From NCBI GenBank assembly GCA_945869265.1, contig CAMBOI010000030.1, positions 1 to 36,494 of the forward strand: a stretch of DNA of 36,494 nucleotides, in the 5' to 3' direction. Within the stretch, counting starts at the first letter, position 1, and each line of letters starts with the position of its first letter. The DNA comes from an uncultured Prevotella sp. (GTDB taxonomy: Bacteria; Bacteroidota; Bacteroidia; Bacteroidales; Bacteroidaceae). The position numbers were made by a program, and so were the translations under genes. The notes below the pieces were generated by a model, which had not been told where the DNA came from, searched no databases, and worked only from the letters and a program-made list of their open reading frames with translations. Of the stretch, positions 24,480-33,459 are shown in pieces.

Positions 24480-24656
24480 TTAGTCAATAACCGTTACTAA
24501 GTGGTGAACCTTGCGAATCATGCCGCGGATAACGGGATTATCTTCCTTCTCAACTACCTGAGAAATCTTGTGAAGGCCAAGAGCCTGAAGAGTTCTCTTC
24601 TGATCTATAGGAGCACCAATCTTACTTTTAATCTGCTTGATCTTAATTGTTGCCAT
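24480..24656 (-). CDS. rpmD: Ribosomal protein uL30
   Basis: 58 residues translated by eye from the minus strand: it begins [20 protein letters not shown], holds LQALGLHKI (about 23-31) and ends [12 protein letters not shown]. This is the short bacterial form with the standard motif order. It lies between rpsE (12 bases) and rplO (30 bases), where rpmD is expected. Confidence 0.97.
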   Translation of the reverse strand: MATIKIKQIKSKIGAPIDQKRTLQALGLHKISQVVEKEDNPVIRGMIRKVHHLVTVID

Positions 24657-24668
24657 AATTATATCTCC

Positions 24669-25181
24669 TTATCCTCTAAACACTTTGTCCATACTTACGC
24701 CGCGTGTACCGGCAATTGTATATGCATCACGAAGTTCGCTCAGAGCCACAATTGTAGCCTTAACGAGGTTGTGGGGGTTGGAAGAACCCTTTGACTTAGA
24801 AAGGATATCCTTTACACCTACACTCTCAAGAACGGCACGCATAGCACCACCGGCTACAAGTCCTGTACCAGGAGCGGCAGGCTTGAGGAATACATTGGCA
24901 CCGCCAAAGCGAGCCTCTACCTCATGAGGTATAGTTCCCTTGAGCACGGGCACCTTAACCAGATTCTTCTTGGCAGCTTCAACGCCCTTGGCGATAGCTG
25001 CTGTCACTTCACCAGCCTTGCCGAGACCCCAGCCAATAACACCGTTGCCGTCGCCGACAACAACAATGGCTGCGAATGTAAAGGTGCGACCTCCCTTTGT
25101 TACCTTCGTAACACGGTTAATAGCAACCAATCTGTCTTTCAACTCAACGTCACTGTTTATTCTAACTTTATTCATTGCCAT
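24669..25181 (-). CDS. rpsE: Ribosomal protein uS5
   Basis: 170 residues with the N-terminal dsRNA-binding-like S5 domain ([20 protein letters not shown], about 17-36; [14 protein letters not shown]) and the C-terminal domain ([20 protein letters not shown] region). It lies at the mRNA entry tunnel and affects decoding accuracy. The start could be either ATG at 25181 (MAMNKV) or 25175 (MNKV). It is 6 bases after rplR. Confidence 0.97.
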   Translation of the reverse strand: MAMNKVRINSDVELKDRLVAINRVTKVTKGGRTFTFAAIVVVGDGNGVIGWGLGKAGEVTAAIAKGVEAAKKNLVKVPVLKGTIPHEVEARFGGANVFLKPAAPGTGLVAGGAMRAVLESVGVKDILSKSKGSSNPHNLVKATIVALSELRDAYTIAGTRGVSMDKVFRG

Positions 25182-25187
25182 AATCGT

Positions 25188-25532
25188 TTAAAAATTAAGT
25201 CCACCTTTACGAGCTGCATCTGCCAGAGACTTAACGCGACCATGATAGAGATAACCGTTACGGTCAAACACTACAGAGGTTACGCCAGCTTCAAGAGCCT
25301 TCTTTGCAACGAGTTCACCGACCTTCTCAGCCTGCTGAATCTTAGGCATAGCCTCAAGACCCAGAGAAGAGGCGGAAGCAAGAGTCTTGCCTTCCAGGTC
25401 ATTAATTACCTGAGCGTAGATCTGCTTGTTGCTGCGGAAAACGCTCATACGTGGACGCTCGGCTGTGCCGAATACGTTCTTACGAATTCTATATTTAATC
25501 TTAATTCGTCTTTCTACTTTCTTTGTTGTCAT
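25188..25532 (-). CDS. rplR: Ribosomal protein uL18
   Basis: 114 residues, starting [20 protein letters not shown] and including [20 protein letters not shown] and the C-terminal [19 protein letters not shown]. It binds 5S rRNA in the central protuberance. 18 bases after rplF. Confidence 0.98.
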   Translation of the reverse strand: MTTKKVERRIKIKYRIRKNVFGTAERPRMSVFRSNKQIYAQVINDLEGKTLASASSLGLEAMPKIQQAEKVGELVAKKALEAGVTSVVFDRNGYLYHGRVKSLADAARKGGLNF

Positions 25533-25550
25533 AATCTTAATGTTTTAAAA

Positions 25551-26120
25551 TTACTTAGCTGAAGCTGACTTACCAGACTTTCTGCGAATAACCTCGCCCT
25601 GGAACAAGATACCCTTGCCCTTATAAGGCTCCGGCTTACGGAAAGAACGAATCTTGGCACAGATGAGGCCGAGCAACGCCTTGTCGCAAGTCTCAAGAGT
25701 GATTATAGGATTCTGGTTACGTTCTGACTTAGTCTCTACCTTCACTTCCTTGGGAAGCTGAATGAAGATCGGGTGTGTATAACCAAGGGTGAATTCAATC
25801 AGGTTGCCCTGGTTAGATACACGATAACCGACACCAACAAGCTCGAGCACCTTCTTGTATCCCTCGCTCACACCAACAACCATATTGTTGACAAGTGAAC
25901 GATAAAGACCATGGAATGCCTGCTTCTGCTTGATGTTTACAGGACTGTTCTCGTCAATCTCAAACGTTATATGTCCATCAGCTATCTTGACGATAATTGA
26001 AGAATCTACCTTCTGTGAGAGTTCACCCTTGGGACCCTTTACGGTAACAACACCGTCGGCACCCTGGGCAACTGTTACACCTGCGGGGATTGCAATTGGT
26101 AATTTACCTATTCTTGACAT
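25551..26120 (-). CDS. rplF: Ribosomal protein uL6
   Basis: 189 residues, two tandem uL6 domains. It starts MSRIGKLPIAIPAGVTV, has VKGPKGELSQKV in the first domain and the C-terminal KPEPYKGKGILFQGEVIRRK signature (about 162-181). It lies near the sarcin-ricin loop. 17 bases after rpsH. Confidence 0.98.
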   Translation of the reverse strand: MSRIGKLPIAIPAGVTVAQGADGVVTVKGPKGELSQKVDSSIIVKIADGHITFEIDENSPVNIKQKQAFHGLYRSLVNNMVVGVSEGYKKVLELVGVGYRVSNQGNLIEFTLGYTHPIFIQLPKEVKVETKSERNQNPIITLETCDKALLGLICAKIRSFRKPEPYKGKGILFQGEVIRRKSGKSASAK

Positions 26121-26137
26121 ATTCTATCCTCCCAAAA

Positions 26138-26533
26138 TTAATAAACGTAGCAAAGAACCTCACCACCAATCTTCAGTGTAGAAGCCTCCTTGTCTGTCAT
26201 TACACCTTTGGATGTAGATAAGATTGCAATACCTAATCCGTTAATTACTCTCGGCATGTCCTTGTAACCAGTGTACTTGCGAAGACCTGGTGTGGACACT
26301 CTCTTAAGGCACTTGATGGCATTCTCCTTAGTGGAAGGATTCCACTTCAAAGCCACCTTGATAGTTCCCTGGGGGCCATCCTCGATGAACTTGTAGTTGA
26401 GGATGTATCCCTTCTCGAAGAGGATCTTAGTGATTTCCTTCTTCAAGTTTGAAGCTGGTACTTCAACAACACGGTGATGAGCCATGATTGCGTTTCTCAA
26501 CCTCGTCAGATAATCTGCTATTGGATCTGTCAT
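26138..26533 (-). CDS. rpsH: Ribosomal protein uS8
   Basis: 131 residues with MTDPIADYLTRLRNAIMAHH at the start and the C-terminal GLGIAILSTSKGVMTDKEAS motif that binds helix 21 of 16S rRNA. In E. coli uS8 represses the spc operon; no matching site was looked for in detail here. The 71-base gap from rpsN (26534-26604) is AT-rich, with no clear signal. Confidence 0.98.
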   Translation of the reverse strand: MTDPIADYLTRLRNAIMAHHRVVEVPASNLKKEITKILFEKGYILNYKFIEDGPQGTIKVALKWNPSTKENAIKCLKRVSTPGLRKYTGYKDMPRVINGLGIAILSTSKGVMTDKEASTLKIGGEVLCYVY

Positions 26534-26604
26534 AAAATAAATTGTTTAATTAATCGGGCCGACCCCGACAATATTAAAAAATAAAAATATCTTCTCTCTG
26601 GAGA

Positions 26605-26907
26605 TTACCAGCTGGCCTTCTTTACTCCGGGAATCAGACCGTTAGATGCCATCTCACGGAACTGGATTCTGGAAAGACCGAACTGACGCATGTATCCTCT
26701 TGGACGACCCGTAATCTTGCAGCGGTTGTGCAGGCGGATAGGATTAGCGTTCCTTGGGATGCTCTGCAACTTGCGAGCTGCCTCGTAAGCTTCTGCAGGA
26801 TCCTCGGCTGTTGCGATAATCTTCTTGAGCGCCGCACGCTTCTCTGCGTAACGGGCAACCAGCTTGGCGCGCTTTACCTCGCGGGCCTTCATTGATTCTT
26901 TTGCCAT
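26605..26907 (-). CDS. rpsN: Ribosomal protein uS14 (zinc-free long form)
   Basis: 100 residues, the long form as in E. coli. It starts [20 protein letters not shown] and carries the C-terminal [20 protein letters not shown] with a single cysteine in place of the CxxC...CxxC zinc site of the short form. It sits in the 30S head near uS3 and uS10. 5 bases after rplE. Confidence 0.98.
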   Translation of the reverse strand: MAKESMKAREVKRAKLVARYAEKRAALKKIIATAEDPAEAYEAARKLQSIPRNANPIRLHNRCKITGRPRGYMRQFGLSRIQFREMASNGLIPGVKKASW

Positions 26908-26912
26908 ATCTA

Positions 26913-27467
26913 TTAATCGTTTTTAGCGTTCTTAAACGGCAGACCGAATGCCTTCAGAAGAGCATATCCCTCCTCGTCTGTCTTGGCTGTAGTGACGAAG
27001 GTAATGTTCATACCCTGTATGCGGTCCACTGAATCGATATTAATCTCAGGGAAGATGATCTGCTCCTGAACACCGAGGGTGTAGTTGCCACGACCATCAA
27101 ACTTGCTCTCAATACCCTTGAAGTCACGAATACGAGGAAGAGCAATACGAACGAGCTTCTCAAGGAACTCATACATACGCTCGCGACGTAGTGTAACCAT
27201 CACGCCGATAGGCATCTTCTTACGAAGCTTGAAGTTGGCGATGTCCTTACGAGAATATGTTGCAACTGCCTTCTGACCTGTGATGGCTGAAATCTCGTTG
27301 ATAGCTACATCGATAATCTTCTTGTCCTGGGTTGCATCACCAAGACCCTGGTTAACTACGATCTTCTTGAGTACAGGAACCTGCATCTTAGAGCTGTAGT
27401 TGAACTGCTTCTCCAATGCGGGAGCAATCTGCTCTGCATATTGTTTCTTAAGCTGTGCTGTATTCAT
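26913..27467 (-). CDS. rplE: Ribosomal protein uL5
   Basis: 184 residues including the motif [20 protein letters not shown] (about 97-116) and [19 protein letters not shown]; it binds 5S rRNA and forms the B1b bridge with uS13. Its ATG overlaps the stop codon of rplX by one base (TAATG), implying translational coupling. Confidence 0.98.
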   Translation of the reverse strand: MNTAQLKKQYAEQIAPALEKQFNYSSKMQVPVLKKIVVNQGLGDATQDKKIIDVAINEISAITGQKAVATYSRKDIANFKLRKKMPIGVMVTLRRERMYEFLEKLVRIALPRIRDFKGIESKFDGRGNYTLGVQEQIIFPEINIDSVDRIQGMNITFVTTAKTDEEGYALLKAFGLPFKNAKND

Positions 27468-27814
27468 TACTTAATTTCCTCCCCTGACTTTTTAGCGACG
27501 CGCACCTTCTTGCCGTCGTCGGTTTTCTTAATAGCAACACGTGTAGGCTCGCCTGTCTTGGGATCAACCAAAGCGAGGTTTGAAATGTGAATAGGCGCTT
27601 CCTGCTTAACGATGCCACCCTGAGGATTCTTTGCAGAAGGCTTGGTGCTCTTTGACACCATGTTGACACCCTCTACAATGGCACGCTGCTCTTTCACAAG
27701 AACCTTCAGCACCTTGTGAGGTGCAGGATACTTGCCATTCTGGTCCTTCTTGTCCTTGCTGTTACCAGCGAGAACAAGAACCATGTCGTCTTTCTTTATC
27801 TTTAACTTTGTCAT
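27467..27814 (-). CDS. rplX: Ribosomal protein uL24
   Basis: 115 residues. It starts [20 protein letters not shown] with the KOW motif (about 9-35) and has [20 protein letters not shown] and [20 protein letters not shown], typical of uL24, which starts 50S assembly. The C-terminus KKSGEEIK is lysine-rich. 21 bases after rplN; one-base overlap with rplE. Confidence 0.98.
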   Translation of the reverse strand: MTKLKIKKDDMVLVLAGNSKDKKDQNGKYPAPHKVLKVLVKEQRAIVEGVNMVSKSTKPSAKNPQGGIVKQEAPIHISNLALVDPKTGEPTRVAIKKTDDGKKVRVAKKSGEEIK

Positions 27815-27835
27815 TTTCTTAATTCTTTTTTAATA

Positions 27836-28201
27836 TTAAAGAACCTCAGGTGCCAGAGACACGACCTTCATGTTAACGGCACGCAGTTCACGCGCAACCG
27901 GACCGAAGATACGGCTTCCACGAAGCTCACCAGCATTGTTCAGCAATACACAAGCATTGTCGTCAAAGCGGATATATGAACCGTCGGGACGACGGATTTC
28001 CTTCTTTACGCGAACAACCAAAGCCTTTGACACTGCACCCTTCTTCAAATCACTTGATGGAATAACGTTCTTGACAGCAACGACAATCACGTCACCCACA
28101 CTTGCATAACGACGGCGTGTTCCACCAAGTACACGGATGCACAAGGCCTCGCGTGCGCCGCTGTTATCACATACTGTAAGTCTTGATTCTGCTTGTATCA
28201 T
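27836..28201 (-). CDS. rplN: Ribosomal protein uL14
   Basis: 121 residues. It starts [20 protein letters not shown] and has the signature [20 protein letters not shown] and a C-terminal [10 protein letters not shown]; it contacts bL19 and the 30S at bridge B8. It follows rpsQ by 2 bases, so the S10 and spc blocks are not separated. Confidence 0.98.
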   Translation of the reverse strand: MIQAESRLTVCDNSGAREALCIRVLGGTRRRYASVGDVIVVAVKNVIPSSDLKKGAVSKALVVRVKKEIRRPDGSYIRFDDNACVLLNNAGELRGSRIFGPVARELRAVNMKVVSLAPEVL

Positions 28202-28203
28202 AA

Positions 28204-28461
28204 TTACTTAGCTTTTTCAACAATTTGAACTAATCTCCATCTCTTGGTCTTGCTCAGAGGACGAGTCTCCATGATCAACACGGTATCACCCACATTTGCC
28301 TCATTCTTCTCGTCATGGGCATGGTACTTCTTTGTCTTCTGGACAAACTTACCATAAATAGGGTGCATTTCCTTAAACTTGGCAGCAATGACGATGGTCT
28401 TGTCCATCTTGTTGCTGATCACAACACCCTGTCTTGTCTTTCTTAAATTTCTTGTTTCCAT
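28204..28461 (-). CDS. rpsQ: Ribosomal protein uS17
   Basis: 85 residues with an OB fold: [20 protein letters not shown] near the start, [20 protein letters not shown] in the middle and [20 protein letters not shown] near the end. Binds the 5' domain of 16S rRNA. 13 bases after rpmC. Confidence 0.98.
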   Translation of the reverse strand: METRNLRKTRQGVVISNKMDKTIVIAAKFKEMHPIYGKFVQKTKKYHAHDEKNEANVGDTVLIMETRPLSKTKRWRLVQIVEKAK

Positions 28462-28474
28462 CTGACCTTCTTAA

Positions 28475-28669
28475 TTATTTGTTAAGTTCCCTCTCGCGAA
28501 GTACAGTCTTCATACGAGCAATGTCACGACGTGTAGCCTTAATCTCAGATGGATTCTCCATTGGAGTGATTGCATGGTTCAACTTCATCTGGTTGTACTT
28601 TGCAACCTCGGCATCGATTCTTTCAACCAAATCCTTGGTCTCGAGTTCTCTTACTTCTTTAATCTTCAT
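28475..28669 (-). CDS. rpmC: Ribosomal protein uL29
   Basis: 64 residues, an antiparallel helical pair starting MKIKEVRELETKDLVERIDA and ending RMKTVLRERELNK. It lies at the polypeptide exit tunnel near the signal recognition particle site. 2 bases after rplP. Confidence 0.97.
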   Translation of the reverse strand: MKIKEVRELETKDLVERIDAEVAKYNQMKLNHAITPMENPSEIKATRRDIARMKTVLRERELNK

Positions 28670-28671
28670 AA

Positions 28672-29100
28672 TTAAGCGTTTTTATCGTAATCACGTCTAA
28701 CAACAAACTTAGTCTTCACAGGCAGTTTCTGGGCAGCGAGGCGAAGAGCCTCCTTAGCGATGTCAAAAGAAACTCCCTCTACTTCAAAGAGGATACGTCC
28801 TGGAGTGACAGGAGCAACCCATCCTGCGGGATCTCCCTTACCTTTACCCATTCGGACGTCGGCAGGCTTACGGGTGATGGGCTTGTCCGGGAAAATGCGG
28901 ATCCAAACCTGTCCCTCACGCTGCATGTAACGGTTGACAGCCACACGAGCTGCCTCAATCTGACGGCTGTCAATCCACTTGGCCTCAAGAGTCTTGATGC
29001 CGAATGAGCCGAAAGCCAGTTGTGTACCTCTGTGGGCGTTGCCTTTATTGCCACGGCCATCTTGAGGTCTTCTATATTTTACTCTCTTAGGTTGTAACAT
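28672..29100 (-). CDS. rplP: Ribosomal protein uL16
   Basis: 142 residues. It starts [20 protein letters not shown] and contains the [20 protein letters not shown] and [20 protein letters not shown] segments, with the extended loop that approaches the peptidyl transferase centre. 19 bases after rpsC. Confidence 0.98.
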   Translation of the reverse strand: MLQPKRVKYRRPQDGRGNKGNAHRGTQLAFGSFGIKTLEAKWIDSRQIEAARVAVNRYMQREGQVWIRIFPDKPITRKPADVRMGKGKGDPAGWVAPVTPGRILFEVEGVSFDIAKEALRLAAQKLPVKTKFVVRRDYDKNA

Positions 29101-29119
29101 GATAGCTTCTTACTTTAAA

Positions 29120-29842
29120 TTACTTATTCTTCTTATTACGGAACTTTCTGCCACCGTTACCACCATTGCCGCGGGTGTTGGCCTTCTCCTGAGAGAAATT
29201 TGGTGCAAGGTCGCGCTTGCCGTAAACCTCGCCACGGCAAATCCACACCTTGATACCGAGCAGTCCCACCTTGGTCAGAGCCTCAGTGTGGCAATAGTCG
29301 ATGTCTGCACGGAATGTATGCAGAGGAGTACGTCCTTCCTTATACATTTCCTTGCGTGCCATTTCGGCACCATTCAGACGTCCTGTAATCTGAACCTTGA
29401 TTCCTTCAGCACCAGCGCGCATTGTATTGGCAACTGCCATCTTGATAGCACGACGATAGGCAATCTTACCCTCTACCTGACGAGCGATGTTGGTTGCAAC
29501 GATGTTGGCGTCGAGTTCAGGCTTCTTCACCTCGAAGATGTTGATCTGAATCTCCTTGTCGTAAAGCTTCTTAAGTTCTTCCTTCAGCTTATCGACATCC
29601 TGTCCACCTTTACCAATGACAATACCTGGACGTGCAGTGCAGATAGTGATGGTAACCAATTTCAAAGTACGCTCGATGACGATCTTAGAAACGCTTGCCT
29701 TTGCAAGGCGCTCATTGAGATACTTACGGATCTTCTGGTCCTCAACAATGTTTTCACCGAAGTTCTTGCCTCCGAACCAGTTTGAATCCCAACCCCTTAC
29801 TATACCGAGGCGGTTGCTTATTGGATTAACTTTCTGTCCCAT
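29120..29842 (-). CDS. rpsC: Ribosomal protein uS3
   Basis: 240 residues with the KH domain motif [20 protein letters not shown] (about 76-95) and the C-terminal S3 domain ([20 protein letters not shown], about 156-175). The tail after about 215 is rich in Gly, Asn, Arg and Lys. It forms part of the mRNA entry helicase site. 8 bases after rplV. Confidence 0.98.
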   Translation of the reverse strand: MGQKVNPISNRLGIVRGWDSNWFGGKNFGENIVEDQKIRKYLNERLAKASVSKIVIERTLKLVTITICTARPGIVIGKGGQDVDKLKEELKKLYDKEIQINIFEVKKPELDANIVATNIARQVEGKIAYRRAIKMAVANTMRAGAEGIKVQITGRLNGAEMARKEMYKEGRTPLHTFRADIDYCHTEALTKVGLLGIKVWICRGEVYGKRDLAPNFSQEKANTRGNGGNGGRKFRNKKNK

Positions 29843-29850
29843 TCTGCTTC

Positions 29851-30252
29851 TTATTTGTCATTAGTTTTAGCATCAACAAACAGAGTAACGTGGTTAGAAC
29901 GCTTACGGATTCTGTAGCCACGGCCCTGTGGTGCCGGTCTCATACGTTTCATTGTCACGCCTTCATCTACAAATACCTTTGAGATGTAGAGTTCGCCTTC
30001 TTCGGCTTTGCGATCATTCTTGGCCTCCCAGTTGGCGATAGCCGAACGGAGAAGCTTCTCTACGTCAGCTGCAGCTGCCTTCTTGGAGAAACGGAGAACA
30101 CCAAGTGCTCTGTTTACTTCCATACCGCGAACCATGTCAACGACATAGCGCATTTTGCGCGGAGAAGAAGGAACGCCGTTGAGCTTGGCGAAATATTGTG
30201 TTCTAAGGGCTGCTTTTCTTTCCTCAGCCTTAATATGTTTTCTTGCTCCCAT
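29851..30252 (-). CDS. rplV: Ribosomal protein uL22
   Basis: 133 residues, starting [20 protein letters not shown]. It has the [20 protein letters not shown] segment and the C-terminal [20 protein letters not shown], whose beta-hairpin lines the exit tunnel and is a macrolide-resistance hot spot. 32 bases after rpsS. Confidence 0.98.
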   Translation of the reverse strand: MGARKHIKAEERKAALRTQYFAKLNGVPSSPRKMRYVVDMVRGMEVNRALGVLRFSKKAAAADVEKLLRSAIANWEAKNDRKAEEGELYISKVFVDEGVTMKRMRPAPQGRGYRIRKRSNHVTLFVDAKTNDK

Positions 30253-30284
30253 TATTGTTTACTTTATTTTTGATGGTTGCCTGA

Positions 30285-30551
30285 TTACTTCTTGTTACCT
30301 GCATGGCCGCCGAAACGACGTGTCGGAGAAAACTCGCCGAGCTTGTGACCAACCATGTTTTCAGTTACGTAAACAGGTATGAACTTATTTCCGTTATGAA
30401 CTGCGACAGTGTGTCCTACGAAATCAGGAGAAATCACTGAAGCGCGAGCCCATGTCTTAACTACACTCTTCTTTCCGCTCTCGTTCATGGCGAGAATCTT
30501 CTTCTCGAGTGATACGTTAATATACGGTCCTTTTTTTAATGAACGACTCAT
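30285..30551 (-). CDS. rpsS: Ribosomal protein uS19
   Basis: 88 residues with [40 protein letters not shown] and the C-terminal [18 protein letters not shown] signature. Located in the 30S head next to uS13. 22 bases after rplB. Confidence 0.98.
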   Translation of the reverse strand: MSRSLKKGPYINVSLEKKILAMNESGKKSVVKTWARASVISPDFVGHTVAVHNGNKFIPVYVTENMVGHKLGEFSPTRRFGGHAGNKK

Positions 30552-30573
30552 AATTTACACTTAGTTAACTGAA

Positions 30574-31398
30574 TTACTTACTTGCTCTTTCAATAATATA
30601 CTTGTTAGAAAGCTTCTTAGGTGCACGTGTCTTGAGACCCTTAGCGTACAGACCCTTACGTGAACGTGGGTGACCTCCAGACTGACGTCCTTCACCACCA
30701 CCCATCGGGTGATCATGCGGGTTCATAACAACACCACGGTTGTGAGGACGACGACCGAGCCAACGTGAGCGACCAGCCTTACCCGACTGCTCAAGAGCGT
30801 GATCTGAGTTACCTACACTACCAATAGTAGCCTTACAAGCAGAGAGTATCTGACGAGTTTCGCCAGAAGGAAGCTTGATAACGCAATAGCTACCCTCGCG
30901 GGAAGTCAACTGAGCGAAATTACCAGCCGAACGGACGAGCAGTGCACCCTGACCCGGGCGAAGCTCAATGTTGTGGATAACAGTACCCACAGGGATGTTT
31001 GCAAGAGGAAGAGCATTACCTACTTCAGGCACTGCGTCGGCTCCTGACATCAGTGTGGCACCAACCTCAAGTCCGTTTGGAGCAATAATATAACGTTTTT
31101 CACCATCAGCATAATAGAGAAGCGCAATGCGAGCAGAACGGTTAGGATCATACTCGATTGTCTTCACTACTGCTGGAACACCATCTTTCTCTCGCTTGAA
31201 GTCGATCAGACGATACTTCTTCTTGTGACCGCCACCAATGTAGCGAACGGTCATCTTACCGGTGTTGTTTCGACCGCCGGTAGAACGTTTACCGTAAACG
31301 AGAGACTTCTCTGGCACGGATGCAGTAATTTCCTCGAACGTGCCAATAATCTTGTGTCTTTGACCGGGTGTAACCGGCTTAAATTTACGTACTGCCAT
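30574..31398 (-). CDS. rplB: Ribosomal protein uL2
   Basis: 274 residues with the OB fold and SH3-like domain. Marks are [34 protein letters not shown] and the C-terminal [20 protein letters not shown], which carries the conserved histidine of the peptidyl transferase region. Normal length; 6 bases after rplW. Confidence 0.98.
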   Translation of the reverse strand: MAVRKFKPVTPGQRHKIIGTFEEITASVPEKSLVYGKRSTGGRNNTGKMTVRYIGGGHKKKYRLIDFKREKDGVPAVVKTIEYDPNRSARIALLYYADGEKRYIIAPNGLEVGATLMSGADAVPEVGNALPLANIPVGTVIHNIELRPGQGALLVRSAGNFAQLTSREGSYCVIKLPSGETRQILSACKATIGSVGNSDHALEQSGKAGRSRWLGRRPHNRGVVMNPHDHPMGGGEGRQSGGHPRSRKGLYAKGLKTRAPKKLSNKYIIERASK

Positions 31399-31404
31399 TT
31401 CTTA

Positions 31405-31767
31405 TTATTGAATATTGCTATAAAAATCAATAGTGTCGCCCTCTTTCAGAGTGACGATTGCTTTTTTCCATGCGTTCTTCTGACCTCTAATCAGGCCAGC
31501 CTTGGTGTAGCGTGATGAACGCTTACCAGCGTAACGCATCGTGTTAACGTCTAATACTGTAACATTATAGAGACTCTCGACCTCGTTCTTAATCTCGAGC
31601 TTGTTAGCCTCGGGGCGAACGACAAAGCCATACTTAGGTGTAGCCACCTTTGTAATCTCCTGGCCCTTGTTCTTGCCAGCCTTCGGAGTGAAGGTCTTGT
31701 CCACAGAAGACTTGTCTGTAATCTTGGTCATCTTCTCAGTGACCAATGGTTTGATGATAAATGCCAT
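31405..31767 (-). CDS. rplW: Ribosomal protein uL23 with internal insert
   Basis: 120 residues, starting MAFIIKPLVTEKMTKITDKS and ending KKAIVTLKEGDTIDFYSNIQ. Compared with the usual ~100 residues there is an added lysine-rich segment at about 24-44 (FTPKAGKNKGQEITKVATPK). uL23 forms the docking site for trigger factor and SRP at the exit tunnel. 16 bases after rplD. Confidence 0.97.
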   Translation of the reverse strand: MAFIIKPLVTEKMTKITDKSSVDKTFTPKAGKNKGQEITKVATPKYGFVVRPEANKLEIKNEVESLYNVTVLDVNTMRYAGKRSSRYTKAGLIRGQKNAWKKAIVTLKEGDTIDFYSNIQ

Positions 31768-31783
31768 TTCTTTTGTCTCCTAA

Positions 31784-32413
31784 TTATTTATTTAAGATTC
31801 CGTCGATTGTCTTCAGCGAATTCTCAGTTACAACAAGCACATCTGCATTCAAAACATTGTACGAATTGAGCAGTGCTGCAAGCGTAATTTTGGTGCGCTG
31901 CAAGTTACGAGCTGACAAATATACATTTTTATTTGCTTCTGGCAAAACAAAAAGCGATTTCTTGCCCTCAACTTTAAGATTTTTAGAGATATTTACAAAA
32001 TCTTTAGTCTTTGGAGCCTCCATATTGAAGTCTTCAACAACAATAATGGCATTTTCCTGAGCCTTGTATGACAAAGCACTCTTACGAGCAAGAACTTTTA
32101 CTTTTTTGTTCAACTTAAAGCGATAGTCGCGTGGTTTCGGACCGAATACACGTCCACCACCTACGAGCACTGGAGAGTTGATATCACCGCGACGTGCACC
32201 GCCGCCACCCTTCTGACGACCAAGCTTGCGTGTAGAACCGGCGTGCTCACTTCTCTCCTTTGACTTTGCTGTACCCTGACGCTGGTTGGCGAGGTACTGT
32301 TTAACGTCCAAATAAAGAACGTGGTCATTGGGTTCGATACCGAAAACTGCCTCATTCAGAGTCACCTTTCTTCCGGTCTCCTGGCCATTGATATTTAATA
32401 CGCTAATTTCCAT
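31784..32413 (-). CDS. rplD: Ribosomal protein uL4
   Basis: 209 residues. The extended loop (about 50-95) that reaches into the exit tunnel is visible as [20 protein letters not shown] followed by [18 protein letters not shown]. uL4 also represses the S10 operon in E. coli. It begins one base after the rplC stop (no gap), a sign of coupled translation. Confidence 0.98.
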   Translation of the reverse strand: MEISVLNINGQETGRKVTLNEAVFGIEPNDHVLYLDVKQYLANQRQGTAKSKERSEHAGSTRKLGRQKGGGGARRGDINSPVLVGGGRVFGPKPRDYRFKLNKKVKVLARKSALSYKAQENAIIVVEDFNMEAPKTKDFVNISKNLKVEGKKSLFVLPEANKNVYLSARNLQRTKITLAALLNSYNVLNADVLVVTENSLKTIDGILNK

Positions 32414-33028
32414 TTACTTCTTGATTAAAACGGTTGAACCATTGCAACCAGCAACACTACCCTTCACGAGAATGAGATTATGCTCCGGTATAACTTTTAA
32501 AACTTTGAGGTTCTGGGTTGTAACTCTGTCACCACCCATGTGGCCACCCATGCGCATTCCCTTGAACACCTTTGCAGGGTAAGAACATGCACCGATAGAT
32601 CCCGGCTTGCGGGCGCGGTCGTCCTGACCGTGAGTGCTCTGACCTACACCACCGAATCCATGACGCTTCATAACGCCCTGGAATCCCTTACCTTTGGATG
32701 TTCCAACAACGTCAACGAACTCAGTTCCTTCGAAGATGTTTACTGTGATAGTGTCACCGAGGTTATACTCCTCGTCAAACTTGAACTCGGCCAAGTGGCG
32801 CTTTGGTGTTGTACCAGCCTTCTTGAAAACTCCCTGCATAGGCTTGGTAGTGTTCTTCTCCTTTGCCTCGCCGAAAGCCAACTGAAGAGCCTTGTAACCG
32901 TCGGTCTCGACGGTCTTTACCTGTGTTACAACACAAGGACCAGCTTCGATAACAGTGCACGGTACATTCTTACCGTCGGCACTGAAAACGGATGTCATTC
33001 CGATTTTTCTTCCAATTAATCCTGGCAT
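32414..33028 (-). CDS. rplC: Ribosomal protein uL3
   Basis: 204 residues. It starts [20 protein letters not shown] and has the central loop [20 protein letters not shown] with [20 protein letters not shown], which reaches the peptidyl transferase centre (the pleuromutilin/linezolid-linked region). 23 bases after rpsJ. Confidence 0.98.
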   Translation of the reverse strand: MPGLIGRKIGMTSVFSADGKNVPCTVIEAGPCVVTQVKTVETDGYKALQLAFGEAKEKNTTKPMQGVFKKAGTTPKRHLAEFKFDEEYNLGDTITVNIFEGTEFVDVVGTSKGKGFQGVMKRHGFGGVGQSTHGQDDRARKPGSIGACSYPAKVFKGMRMGGHMGGDRVTTQNLKVLKVIPEHNLILVKGSVAGCNGSTVLIKK

Positions 33029-33051
33029 TTCAATTTAAATTAAAAATTAGA

Positions 33052-33357
33052 CTATACTTTGATTTCTACTTCAACACCGCTCGGAAGCTCAAGCTTCATA
33101 AGAGCGTCAACTGTCTTTGCTGTTGAGCTGTAGATATCGATCAGACGCTTGTAGTCTGAAAGCTGGAACTGCTCGCGAGCCTTCTTGTTGACGAAGGTTG
33201 AACGGTTAACTGTGTAGATACGCTTGTGTGTTGGCAATGGAATAGGACCGCTGATGATAGCTCCTGTAGCCTTTACTGCCTTCACAATCTTTTCTGCTGA
33301 CTTGTCAACGAGGGTGTGGTCGTATGACTTCAGCTTGATTCTGATTTTCTGACTCAT
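33052..33357 (-). CDS. rpsJ: Ribosomal protein uS10
   Basis: 101 residues starting [20 protein letters not shown], with [20 protein letters not shown] in the loop region that also interacts with NusB in antitermination. An upstream in-frame ATG at 33411 would add 18 residues unlike any uS10, so 33357 is the start. It heads the S10 block, 102 bases after fusA. Confidence 0.98.
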   Translation of the reverse strand: MSQKIRIKLKSYDHTLVDKSAEKIVKAVKATGAIISGPIPLPTHKRIYTVNRSTFVNKKAREQFQLSDYKRLIDIYSSTAKTVDALMKLELPSGVEVEIKV

Positions 33358-33393
33358 TGTTTTATTAATAATTATGTAATTGTTAATATATAT

Positions 33394-33446
33394 GAGGAAG
33401 TGGTACGCCACTTAAGAGTCATTCGCTAAGCGACGCCACACTCCTC
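33394..33446 (-). promoter_or_regulatory. Competing hairpins between fusA and rpsJ
   Basis: Read on the minus strand. An outer stem pairs the GAGGAGTGTGG segment (33446-33436) with CCACTTCCTC (33403-33394), with one bulge. A shorter stem pairs AAGTGG (33413-33408) with the same CCACTT (33403-33398), so the two stems exclude each other. A small TCGC-TTA-GCGA hairpin (33433-33423) lies inside the outer stem. No T-run follows, which argues against a simple terminator and for a leader-type or processing structure. Confidence 0.5.
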
Positions 33447-33459
33447 TAAATATTCATTT

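Noticed and set aside
29099..29785. Plus-strand open frame opposite rpsC
   Set aside because: It mirrors the rpsC coding sequence; similar antisense frames appear over most ribosomal protein genes here.
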